Assembly: GCF_024713945.1 (NCBI RefSeq)
Contig: NW_027461518.1
Coordinates: 186,001-250,000 of the forward strand
Length of the DNA stretch: 64,000 nucleotides
Reading direction: 5' to 3'
DNA from: Dermatophagoides farinae
Taxonomy: Eukaryota; Arthropoda; Arachnida; Sarcoptiformes; Pyroglyphidae
Shown: positions 56,786 through 64,000 of the stretch, in pieces
Numbering within the stretch: the first letter of the stretch is position 1
How the letters are laid out: the number at the start of each line of letters is the position of its first letter
Program-made: the position numbers and the translations under genes
The notes under the pieces: generated by a model
What the model was told of the DNA's origin: nothing
What the model saw: only the letters and a program-made list of their open reading frames with translations
Databases searched by the model: none

Positions 56786-58309
56786 TTATCCACATTTTCC
56801 ACCTCCGCAGCTGCCTGACTTGACCCAAGAAACACCAGAAGATTTCTCCACGTCTAGTATGTGGAAACTTTCCGCGTCTGTTGGGTGAATGCAAATCAGG
56901 TTGTCAAAGTCCTGCTTCGTCACACCTTTGCTAAGAGCAAGTGCATACCCATGGGTCGTTTCACCCGCATTGAAGGCCACGCAGTGAAATCCTAGTACTT
57001 TTCCGTTTCTCTTGTCGATCACGAGTTTACTAAGGTTTTCCGGTTCCATTTCTTCGTCATATTCGTCAGATCTGCACACTTCAAACTTGGGCCATTTCGT
57101 TGCAGAAGAAAGCACCCCTTTAAATTCCGAAAGATAAACTTGGACATTCTCTTTTCCAATCACTTCACAAGCCATTTCCTCTGAGAAACCAACACACCCG
57201 TATTCGATGGGTGTAAACACAACGGTTGGAACTAAAGAATAATTCATAAGTATGTTAGAGTCGTTAAAGAGTCGTCGGGCCAACGCTTCTCCAGCTTTTA
57301 TTGCTGTTGGTGTCAACTCTGGCCGTCCGTGAGCACAGTCACCAATAGCGAAAATGTTTGGGTTAGATGTACTATCATCACTATTGACGCGGATTTTGTT
57401 TACTTCTCCGCCGGAAACATCTACGTGTGCTTTTTTCAAGTTAAGTTTTTCGAGCTGAGCTCTGCGTCCAGCTGCATATAACACGGTGTCGTAAATTTCT
57501 TTTGAACCATCTGAGAATTCTACCATTAATTTTTCATTTTCAAGTTTATCTATTTTAACGGGGAGCACTTTCATCAAGAAAGTGCAGCCGAGCTGCTGCA
57601 TTATCGAACCTAATTTTTCAGCACATTGCCTGTCGAAACCGCGTAGTAATACAGATCTTACTGAAATTGTAACGTCATAACCGAGTTCCATTAAAAATCC
57701 AGCACATTCTAATGCTATGTAAGAACCACCTACAACTAAAGTTTTGCCTGGAGGAGTTTTGGTCCAAAATAAGTCGTCACTTGTAATTGCGTATTTCAAA
57801 GCACCTTTGATGTTTTTTGGAATGAAAGGGCGACCCCCCACAGCAATTAATGCATACTTGAAACGAACGTAAAAAATTTCATCTTTCTTTTGATATATTA
57901 TTGTGTTTTCGTCATAAAACGAAGCTAAAGCGTTGACGTAAGTAACTCCTGCATTTCGTAATCCGTTACGATATGAAAAATTCAGGCTTTTAATGTAGTT
58001 TGTAATAGTCTCGCGACAACGCAACCAATTGAATGAAACAGACTCGAATGACCAACCTAGAGCATAAGCAGATAAACGATTTGCAAGTCCTATTTTGGCT
58101 GAGTTGTGGAATAATATTTTTGGTATACAACCAACATTCACACAAGTACCACCCAAACCCCATTTTGTTCCCTGTGTAGATTCAGTAACATAATCAAATA
58201 AGATTACTTTTGCGTTAAGCAAGCTGGCTTCTTTTGCAGCAGCAAGCCCACCACTTCCACCGCCAATGACAACAAAGTCGTACTCTGATATATTGTTTTG
58301 TTCATTCAT
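56786..58309 (-). CDS. TRXR: Thioredoxin reductase, high-Mr apicomplexan type
   Basis: 507 residues from ATG 58307-58309 (an upstream TTG would add three codons). The FAD site is GGGSGG (16-21), the redox pair lies in GGTCVNVGCIPK, the NADPH-binding loop is VVGGSYIALECAGFLMELG, and FAIGDCAHGRPELTPTAIKAG binds FAD. The dimer-interface HPTDAESFH carries the catalytic His-Glu dyad region in a variant form. The chain ends SGSCGGGKCG. The C-x4-C tail is the apicomplexan replacement for the selenocysteine pair in mammals and separates this enzyme from glutathione reductase. It reduces thioredoxin with NADPH. No targeting peptide is apparent. Confidence 0.95.
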   Translation of the reverse strand: MNEQNNISEYDFVVIGGGSGGLAAAKEASLLNAKVILFDYVTESTQGTKWGLGGTCVNVGCIPKILFHNSAKIGLANRLSAYALGWSFESVSFNWLRCRETITNYIKSLNFSYRNGLRNAGVTYVNALASFYDENTIIYQKKDEIFYVRFKYALIAVGGRPFIPKNIKGALKYAITSDDLFWTKTPPGKTLVVGGSYIALECAGFLMELGYDVTISVRSVLLRGFDRQCAEKLGSIMQQLGCTFLMKVLPVKIDKLENEKLMVEFSDGSKEIYDTVLYAAGRRAQLEKLNLKKAHVDVSGGEVNKIRVNSDDSTSNPNIFAIGDCAHGRPELTPTAIKAGEALARRLFNDSNILMNYSLVPTVVFTPIEYGCVGFSEEMACEVIGKENVQVYLSEFKGVLSSATKWPKFEVCRSDEYDEEMEPENLSKLVIDKRNGKVLGFHCVAFNAGETTHGYALALSKGVTKQDFDNLICIHPTDAESFHILDVEKSSGVSWVKSGSCGGGKCG

Positions 58310-58374
58310 TATAAGCAAACTTTGAGGTATAATCCAAAAATTAGTCTAATTAGAAAATTAAATGTATAATAAAG

Positions 58375-58893
58375 TTATTTTAAGGTATTTATTAAATACT
58401 CTTTAAATTTCTGCAAAACATAGTTTTCACGTTCGGAATCTGTTTCGTCTTCATTTTGTTTATCAATTGCAGCTTTGTATTTTAGTATCAACTGTTTTTT
58501 CGCTTCCAATCGTTGTTTTTGTAAAGCATTGAATCTGATTGTCTTTTGTTTTTTTTGTATTGCTAGTTGTTCTCGTCTCATCTTCAAGTTCAAGTTGTGT
58601 TTCAACAAGAGTTCGCTTTTTTTATTATCAATTACTTTATTTTGCTTTGAAAGTTCGAACAAAGCGTCACATTCTTGTCTATTTTTTGAATCTAATAGTA
58701 AATTGTATGAATTAATAAGCACAAGAAATTCTTTGTTCTCGCTCTTTTCGAGTTTATCTGGATGACAAAGCAAAGCTTTTTTTCTGAATGCTTTTCGAAT
58801 GTCTTTGTCAGAATACTGATTTAAAACACTAGGTATGCTGAGATTTAACGCTTTATATGCAGCAGTGGCATCTTCTAGTGTGATTTTTTTCAT
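58375..58893 (-). CDS. Small DnaJ (J-domain) protein
   Basis: 172 residues. The J domain is N-terminal (about 5-75): KDIRKAFRKKALLCHPDK with the HPD tripeptide that activates Hsp70. It is preceded by YKALNLS and followed by FLVLINSYNLLLDSKNRQECD. The rest is a lysine/glutamine-rich helix (KMRREQLAIQKKQKTIRF...KQLILKYKAAIDK), likely coiled coil. No zinc-finger or G/F region, so it is a type III J protein. The layout resembles the first part of DNAJC17/Cwf23 splicing co-chaperones, but no RRM follows and I do not claim that orthology. Its start lies just downstream of the GDI stop on the same strand. Confidence 0.85.
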   Translation of the reverse strand: MKKITLEDATAAYKALNLSIPSVLNQYSDKDIRKAFRKKALLCHPDKLEKSENKEFLVLINSYNLLLDSKNRQECDALFELSKQNKVIDNKKSELLLKHNLNLKMRREQLAIQKKQKTIRFNALQKQRLEAKKQLILKYKAAIDKQNEDETDSERENYVLQKFKEYLINTLK

Positions 58894-59001
58894 CGTTTTT
58901 TAGAGTATTCGCGGGACATTGGCTATTTTACTAGCTTGATATATTTAGTATGATTATTTCTTTTAGTGCAATATTTAAATTGGAAATAAAAAAATCTCGA
59001 C

Positions 59002-60345
59002 TCAATCTAAATCTAGTTTTTGGCCTTCCATAATTTCCCAGATGTCAATCACTTCTTGAGTAGCTTTTTCAAAATGACTCATCGGGTCTAAACTATTTGT
59101 GACGTAAATGTTATCCTGTTTAGTGGCGCTGGCTACTTCGTACAAATCCGTTATATAAACAAATTGTTGCTCTATGTCTTCCAAAAACGACAGCGGAATT
59201 TTGAGTTCTTCCAAAGGATTTTCAGTTTCAACAATTGAGCTTATGATGCTCAAATATTTACCTTCCGGACAAACCCCAAATTCGCTACCTAGCACAACAA
59301 GATAAACATCATTTTTTCTTTTTAGTTGTTTTTGTGAGAAGATAATTTGACAAGAATTACTGTTGTTCGTTTCCTTAATACTATGATTTAAAATATTGAT
59401 TACTCGAATAACTTTTTGAGTTTTTTTCATTGGGATATTCTTGTCGATATAATGAACATAGTTAGGTGAACATATCAACTTGTCACAAGTAATCAGCTGT
59501 CCATTGTTAAATTTGACTCCTTTAATTTTCTCATTTTCGTCTGTAACAATCTTATTAATTTCTGCTCTTAATACAAAAGTTCCACCATGTACGGCACAAA
59601 GCCTCGAAAATCCTTCTGGTAAAGTAGAAAGACCGTATAAAGGATAAATAAACGGAGATTTTCCATATTTTAATACTGACCTCATATACAACGTCAATTT
59701 TGGAATAATTACACCGAAAGGTTTGTTCAAATATTCGTCGTTGTACTCCAACGCTACGGCGTGACCTACAAAATCTCTAATATTTGGATTCAAATTATAT
59801 TTGTTGTAGACGTATTTCATCAAATCTGATCTCGGATTAAAACCTCCGAACGTGGCAGGGTCTTCTGCTCTCCAATTAGCAATCAAACGAAAAAAGTTTC
59901 TTCCTCTCAACTTCTCGGTTAAAGGTATTAATCCACTACTCAATATCTCTGTTTCAGAAGAAGGAATCCGGTGTATGGAATTTTTAAATCCTAACCAGGA
60001 ACTGGTTGGCTGGTAAACAAACGCGTCATTTACAACACTAAATTGGATATAATCTTTTACTTTAGTTTTTAGTAAAATTTTAACAAGTTTACCATTGGAC
60101 ATGATAAATTTGGGAATTAGGTCAATGTTCCAATCTCGATTATTACCCCATTTTGCAACGTCGTACTCGATTGATTTATTAAATTTTTTTATCATGCTAT
60201 TCAAAGACAAGGAGGCAGCTTCACCACCGTAGTAATCATTAATATCTAATTGCAATACTTTTTTTCCATTCGAAGAAATCAAACCACCCAATATAGCTTC
60301 TTTAAAACTAGTTCCACAAATTATTACGTCATAATGGCTATTCAT
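59002..60345 (-). CDS. GDI: Rab GDP-dissociation inhibitor
   Basis: 447 residues, the usual GDI length. It opens YDVIICGTSFKEAILGGLISSNGKKVLQLDINDYYGGEAASLSL, the GDI/REP flavin-like motif. RDWNIDLIPKFIMSNGKLVKILL, YKVPxxxxEALxSxLxxxxEKRR in the variant form RIPSSETEILSSGLIPLTEKLRGRNF and YIYPLYGLSTLPEGFSRLCAVHGGTF are also family blocks. The lengths of the inserts fit GDI and not the longer Rab escort protein. GDI extracts prenylated GDP-Rab from membranes and recycles it. With the TBC protein, it gives two Rab regulators in this part of the window. Confidence 0.95.
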   Translation of the reverse strand: MNSHYDVIICGTSFKEAILGGLISSNGKKVLQLDINDYYGGEAASLSLNSMIKKFNKSIEYDVAKWGNNRDWNIDLIPKFIMSNGKLVKILLKTKVKDYIQFSVVNDAFVYQPTSSWLGFKNSIHRIPSSETEILSSGLIPLTEKLRGRNFFRLIANWRAEDPATFGGFNPRSDLMKYVYNKYNLNPNIRDFVGHAVALEYNDEYLNKPFGVIIPKLTLYMRSVLKYGKSPFIYPLYGLSTLPEGFSRLCAVHGGTFVLRAEINKIVTDENEKIKGVKFNNGQLITCDKLICSPNYVHYIDKNIPMKKTQKVIRVINILNHSIKETNNSNSCQIIFSQKQLKRKNDVYLVVLGSEFGVCPEGKYLSIISSIVETENPLEELKIPLSFLEDIEQQFVYITDLYEVASATKQDNIYVTNSLDPMSHFEKATQEVIDIWEIMEGQKLDLD

Positions 60346-60492
60346 TTTCTAAAAACTTTAGTTTGACGGTTATTTACTCAGAATAATTTTAGTTCGAATA
60401 TACTCTAAAAATATCAAAATATAAACCCTTATAATCAGTTAATATTTTGAATTATTTATATATTAATCGAACTAAGCTGACAGGTTTGTCTC

Positions 60493-62835
60493 ATGAATCA
60501 ATATGACAGTTTAATGGAAAAAAGTGTATGCAATGATCCATCGGCGTACAATGTTCCATATCTGCTAGATTGTCTTGAAGAACTAAAAAAATGCAACAAT
60601 GCAAATGAAATCGAACTATTCAAAAACAGCTTGAAAAAATATCTTAAAAACCAATCTCAATCAAGAAATGCAGCTGTAAACAATAAAATCGTCGAAGAAT
60701 TTCTGGCAAAAGTAGATTCAAATTCGAACATCAACTACAGTAATGGTCTAGATTTCGTCTGCAGCATTGAAAACGCTTTCAATATGAAAAGCTTGTTACA
60801 TTTTGTCATTAAACGCGTTAACGAAAATTACATCACGAGTAAGTGCGGCCAGTATACGATTCTGCTCACTAGTTACATACTTAGTTACAACTACAAAAAC
60901 ATAGCTAGTTCTCAAGATAAAGCTGAAAACCAAAGTTTATTAGAGAATTATACAGTTGCGGTTATAAACATAGTTCAAGCTTTGATTGAATTGAAGCTTA
61001 GTTTAGACGTAATTGTTGGATTTTGTGCAAATGTCAAGTCGATTTTTGCATCCTCACCGAAGTTCAAAACACTTATCGACCAATATATTTCGCAAGACAA
61101 ATTTGTTGAAATTATTCCATTATTATTTAGTGTACGAGATGAACCAATATTAGCGGTTTGCATGAATAAGCACCACTTATCGAAGAAATTTGTTAAGCTA
61201 TTGAAAAACGTTGACTTCGAGAAAAAACGCTTATTACATGGAATACTGGCATATTATTTTGCTATTACTCAAGAAGACTTGAACGAAGGCGAATTTATTG
61301 ATGAGAGTGACCAAGCTTCGATATTACTCGCGTTGTTTACGATTGTGAAAGAATCAAAAGAAGAAATAATAAATAAACTACTCAAAATTGACCCAGCCTT
61401 GCTAATAAAATCATTTAATGAACAGAATCTATCATATATTTTGCAAGACTCAAGATTTAAAAAGCACTTAGTCGGGAACGATGCTATCAAGCCTTATAAT
61501 ATTGATAAATATTCTTACTTTCATCAATACAATCTCGACAAAACAAATATCGTTATTCTTAAAGATTATGTTTATCAGTTACCGTACAATTTGTTGACAT
61601 TTTACAGTTTGTTAGCAGGTAAAGAAGATGAGATCCTTCAGGTTCCTTTAGATCAAGGTGACTACGAGTTTACTTACAAAGAATTGACAGAATTAAATGA
61701 ATTGGTCAAAAACTATTTTGACACAGCGGTCGATTCGATTAAAAAAGAATCTTCTAAAAACCTTTTGAACTTACGCAATACGCTGATTAATTCAGACAAA
61801 ATACATGAAATAATCACCTCCATTAATAACGAGGTAAACAAAAACAAAAACATCGATTTTTATAATATCTACAGCTGTTTCTTAAATTTGTTATTATGCG
61901 TCAACCACATAACAGGCGGTATTTTAATTCAGTGCAATACTTTTTACACGTGCAATAAAATTATGGAAGAAATCTTGAAAAACAAATCAGTATTCACCAA
62001 CAAAGAAAAAAACCAATATCTCATTGAAAAGCGCTTTGGATATTGTGCAGCCAATTTAGCCATCACAATGTGTCGTCTAGCCCTGTCTATTAACCCTGGC
62101 TTTTTAAAATATGAACAGGTTCATTACATCATAGATTACGCCACTCCTTTACTAAAACTAGAACGAACTGAGGCGATAACATATGCATTAGTATGCTTAA
62201 CTAATTTGGCCACTTTGAACGACGCGATAGCGGAAAAAATAGTAAACAAAACACTTGAGACCATTCTGGCAGCATACGAGTTTTTTGAGGACGAAAAACT
62301 CATTCTCTACAACTTAGAACTTATGTGTAATCTTGCTCGCTACGGATACTTCGCGCAAGCGCTGTATAAAATAATTAAACATAACGATTTCAGATACTTT
62401 TTTTTAATTCCTTTGGGCTTTTCAGACCAAAAAGTTCAAACAACAGCCGCCGTCTTATATAAACGCATCGCGCAAAATTCCGATATCATAGACTACTTGA
62501 TAATGACAAAATATGAAGAGCTACCATTGGTAATTCATCTCATCAGCAATTTGAATACACTGATCGCCAATTCTAACACTTCTGCAGCGATATCAATGGC
62601 TAATTTTGTCGTCAGCTTCATTATTTATACGATCCGTCAAAACGCGTACGAACACTTGCAACAAATCGTTCTAGCTATGTCACTCATTTTGTCATTAAAA
62701 AATCCCAGCGTAAACAACACGTTCGCCAATCAGCTCAAAGTAAACAACTGTTCCAACACTTTGCTAAACTTTATTAAGACCATGCATATACCAAACGAAC
62801 ACATTAAGATATGGATAGAAACATTTACAGAATGA
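60493..62835 (+). CDS. UNC45: UCS-domain (UNC-45/SHE4-like) myosin chaperone
   Basis: 780 residues, entirely helical and armadillo-like. Near 575-680, LERTEAITYALVCLTNLATLNDAIAEKIVNKTLETI, followed by LILYNLELMCNLARYGYFAQALY and FSDQKVQTTAAVLYKRIAQNSDII, aligns with the UNC-45 core. That core reads EALxALTNLAxxxDxxRxKI, AATECMCNM and DDxKVQNAAAGALAxLT. No N-terminal TPR domain is visible, so the organisation is like the fungal She4/Rng3 form. UCS proteins fold and stabilise myosin heads; in apicomplexans class XIV myosins drive gliding. The call is by alignment of one region only. The first half is too diverged to assign. Confidence 0.6.
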   Translation: MNQYDSLMEKSVCNDPSAYNVPYLLDCLEELKKCNNANEIELFKNSLKKYLKNQSQSRNAAVNNKIVEEFLAKVDSNSNINYSNGLDFVCSIENAFNMKSLLHFVIKRVNENYITSKCGQYTILLTSYILSYNYKNIASSQDKAENQSLLENYTVAVINIVQALIELKLSLDVIVGFCANVKSIFASSPKFKTLIDQYISQDKFVEIIPLLFSVRDEPILAVCMNKHHLSKKFVKLLKNVDFEKKRLLHGILAYYFAITQEDLNEGEFIDESDQASILLALFTIVKESKEEIINKLLKIDPALLIKSFNEQNLSYILQDSRFKKHLVGNDAIKPYNIDKYSYFHQYNLDKTNIVILKDYVYQLPYNLLTFYSLLAGKEDEILQVPLDQGDYEFTYKELTELNELVKNYFDTAVDSIKKESSKNLLNLRNTLINSDKIHEIITSINNEVNKNKNIDFYNIYSCFLNLLLCVNHITGGILIQCNTFYTCNKIMEEILKNKSVFTNKEKNQYLIEKRFGYCAANLAITMCRLALSINPGFLKYEQVHYIIDYATPLLKLERTEAITYALVCLTNLATLNDAIAEKIVNKTLETILAAYEFFEDEKLILYNLELMCNLARYGYFAQALYKIIKHNDFRYFFLIPLGFSDQKVQTTAAVLYKRIAQNSDIIDYLIMTKYEELPLVIHLISNLNTLIANSNTSAAISMANFVVSFIIYTIRQNAYEHLQQIVLAMSLILSLKNPSVNNTFANQLKVNNCSNTLLNFIKTMHIPNEHIKIWIETFTE

Positions 62836-62846
62836 TAACTACGAAA

Positions 62847-62984
62847 ATGTCTGAACTTGGATTGGACCCATATTCGATGGCTTACGAAAAGAGACACCAT
62901 AAATTCATTTTTTTCTATTGGATTCGTTTTGAAGATATTAAGAATGGCACACAATATCTCTTCGATACAATCCGAACAAATTGA
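62847..62984 (+). CDS. Possible small ORF, 45 codons
   Basis: The frame begins ATG TCT GAA 12 bases after the UCS stop and reads MSELGLDPYSMAYEKRHHK... to DTIRTN. Composition is protein-like with an aromatic cluster (FIFFYW) in the middle. A second frame on the same bases gives MAHNISSIQSEQIEE..., so there may be a spliced or frameshifted gene, but no GTAAG donor is present. It might equally be 3' UTR. I recognise no family. Confidence 0.25.
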   Translation: MSELGLDPYSMAYEKRHHKFIFFYWIRFEDIKNGTQYLFDTIRTN

Positions 62985-63120
62985 AGAGTTTCTCCCGATG
63001 CTTACTAATTCTCAAAAATAAAAATTAAAAGAAAAAAAAAATGGCCGTTTGGACAAATAAATTCAGAGTATTTCGAATTTAGCGGATTTTTACTTTCTGC
63101 TTTCAATTCGTTAAACATGC

Positions 63121-63717
63121 ATGGGTAGAATCAAACGAGTTCGTAAAATTCAAAAAATACTTAAAAAAACTGATGCCAGAGTAAGCGATAATCCTAGTAA
63201 TTTTGTTGGGCAAAATGTTCCGGTAAAAAAACTAACAAAAGAGGAACAACAAAAGAAAGACGGTGTTGTGTACACTGAAGAAACACCTGCTTGTTTGTTT
63301 TTCAACGCAAACTTGAACCTAGGACCTCCTTACCATGTTTTGCTCGATACCAACTTCATTAATTTTACCATTCAAAATAAAATTGATCTTTTTCGCGGAC
63401 TTGTTGACTGCTTTTTGGCGAAATGTGTACCCACAATCTCTGACTGTGTCGTGGGCGAGCTTGAAAAGATGGGCCACCGTTATCGAATGGCTCTGCGTAT
63501 TGCAAAAGATCCTCGTATAAAACGCTTGACTTGTGATCATAAAGGCACGTATGCAGATGACTGCATCGTCCAAAGAGTTACGCAACATCGCTGTTACATA
63601 GTTGCAACAAATGATAAAGAGCTTAAACAACGAATCAGAAAAATTCCAGGTGTACCTTTAGTATCGATTCAAAATCGTCAATACAAACTTGAACGTTTGC
63701 CCGATGTAGCTTTATAA
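63121..63717 (+). CDS. FCF1: FCF1/UTP24 PIN-domain pre-rRNA endonuclease
   Basis: 198 residues, the family length. PACLFFNANLNLGPPYHVLLDTNFINFTIQNK, KCVPTISDCVVGELEKMGHRYRMALRIAKDPRIKRL and HKGTYADDCIVQRVTQHRCYIVATNDKELKQRIRKIPGVPL are nearly colinear with human FCF1. The acidic PIN residues stand in LLDTN, GELEK, YADDC and TNDKE, so the active site is intact. Utp24 cuts the pre-rRNA at sites A1 and A2 in the small-subunit processome. The N-terminus is a basic helix (MGRIKRVRKIQKILKK). A run of ten A lies about 85 bases upstream. Confidence 0.97.
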   Translation: MGRIKRVRKIQKILKKTDARVSDNPSNFVGQNVPVKKLTKEEQQKKDGVVYTEETPACLFFNANLNLGPPYHVLLDTNFINFTIQNKIDLFRGLVDCFLAKCVPTISDCVVGELEKMGHRYRMALRIAKDPRIKRLTCDHKGTYADDCIVQRVTQHRCYIVATNDKELKQRIRKIPGVPLVSIQNRQYKLERLPDVAL

Positions 63718-63796
63718 AAATTTTAGAAATATCAAATTTATATTTTATTTTTATTTGTTTGGCGTAGTCTCTGCTTATCACGACACACAGTGAACG

Positions 63797-64000
63797 ATGA
63801 GTTTGCAGTCTTTCAAGCCAATGCACAACTATCTTTTAGTTAAGCCGTTAAATGTTAAGAAATCGTTATTTCTGATTAACGACAGTGATGACTCAGAACG
63901 CTTCCAGCTAGCTGAAGTAAGTAAAATCGAAAAATTACTTTAGGTTGTCAAAACTTCTCACCAGATTACCGATATAAAACCCGGCAATAAGGTTTTAGTT
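63797..64000 (+). CDS. CPN10: Cpn10/HSP10-type co-chaperonin, 5' part
   Basis: Exon 1 is 63797-63916 and exon 2 starts at 63944 and runs off the window. NYLLVKPLNVKK is the opening strand of Cpn10 (DRVLVKxxE), FQLAEVV is the AEVVAVG strand, and DIKPGNKVLV matches VKxGDKVL. The mobile loop that docks on Cpn60 is normally 10-15 residues long with (G)GI.LP. Here it is reduced to KKSLFLINDSDDSE, and the roof segment between the second strand and DIKPG is also short. The protein begins directly with the domain, so a cleavable transit peptide is not visible. Mitochondrial or mitosomal location is a guess. Confidence 0.65.
63917..63943 (+). other. Intron, 27 nt (Cpn10)
   Basis: It runs from GTAAGTAAAA to TACTTTAG, phase 0 after codon 40. 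Although it is a multiple of three, it cannot be read through, because its last three bases are an in-frame TAG. Splicing joins LAE to VVK, restoring the AEVV strand. Confidence 0.8.

Noticed and set aside
62930-62960. 17-nt GT...AG segment that could join two short frames after the UCS gene
   Set aside because: Far shorter than the 27-30 nt introns here, and it does not start GTAAG.
1-64000. CRISPR arrays, insertion sequences, transposon ends, rRNA operons
   Set aside because: No regularly spaced direct repeats, transposase-like frames, terminal repeats with target duplications or rRNA segments were seen; the gene content is eukaryotic.

Overview
The window is nuclear DNA from a small, AT-rich, gene-dense eukaryote, most likely an apicomplexan. 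Three genes point there: a thioredoxin reductase with the C-terminal CGGGKCG redox tail (56786-58309), an LCCL-domain CCp-type multidomain secreted protein (10849-15135), and a short SPM1/SAXO-type microtubule protein (54834-55430). Almost all genes are single-exon, including a 13.5 kb midasin. The five introns I can support are only 27-30 nt long, all begin GTAAG, and all lie within the first 40 codons of their genes. Intron-poor, ultra-compact organisation suggests a Cryptosporidium- or gregarine-like lineage rather than a coccidian. I cannot name the genus.

Layout. 1-10.7 kb: start of a class III (soluble type) adenylyl cyclase, a CXXC-less PDI-like ER protein, NOC1/MAK21, a CZIB/DUF866 protein without its zinc cysteines, RPS4, a small membrane protein, a p24/GOLD cargo receptor with a giant N-terminal extension, ELOF1 and a membrane protein of unknown role. 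10.8-28.5 kb: CCp protein, MLH1 overlapping the tail of EMC6, an HTATIP2-like reductase, LAS1, eIF4G with a PAM2 motif, a nepenthesin-type aspartyl protease, a SUN/OPT-type ER membrane protein and a disordered hypothetical. 28.9-42.4 kb: midasin. 42.5-64 kb: CK2 alpha, an ABCB transporter, SERRATE/ARS2, SYF1, a TBC Rab-GAP, a spliced hypothetical, SPM1, eIF3i, thioredoxin reductase, a small DnaJ protein, Rab GDI, a UCS-domain myosin chaperone, FCF1 and the 5' part of a Cpn10 co-chaperonin.

Functional themes. Ribosome assembly is heavily represented (NOC1, RPS4, LAS1, midasin, FCF1), with translation initiation (eIF4G, eIF3i), RNA processing (SYF1, SERRATE), ER and secretory biology (PDI-like, p24, EMC6, SUN/OPT, TBC, GDI) and the parasite cytoskeleton (SPM1, UCS chaperone). 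No mobile element, CRISPR array, rRNA or confident tRNA was seen. Intergenic gaps are mostly 60-300 nt, and at least one convergent gene pair overlaps in coding sequence.

The most useful observations are the 27-30 nt introns, which hide five genes from plain ORF reading; repeated loss of paired cysteines or catalytic loops in otherwise recognisable proteins (CZIB-like, p24, PDI-like, midasin AAA1/AAA6, Cpn10 mobile loop); and an eIF4G that carries a PAM2 poly(A)-binding-protein motif. I did not find a clearly new multi-gene system.
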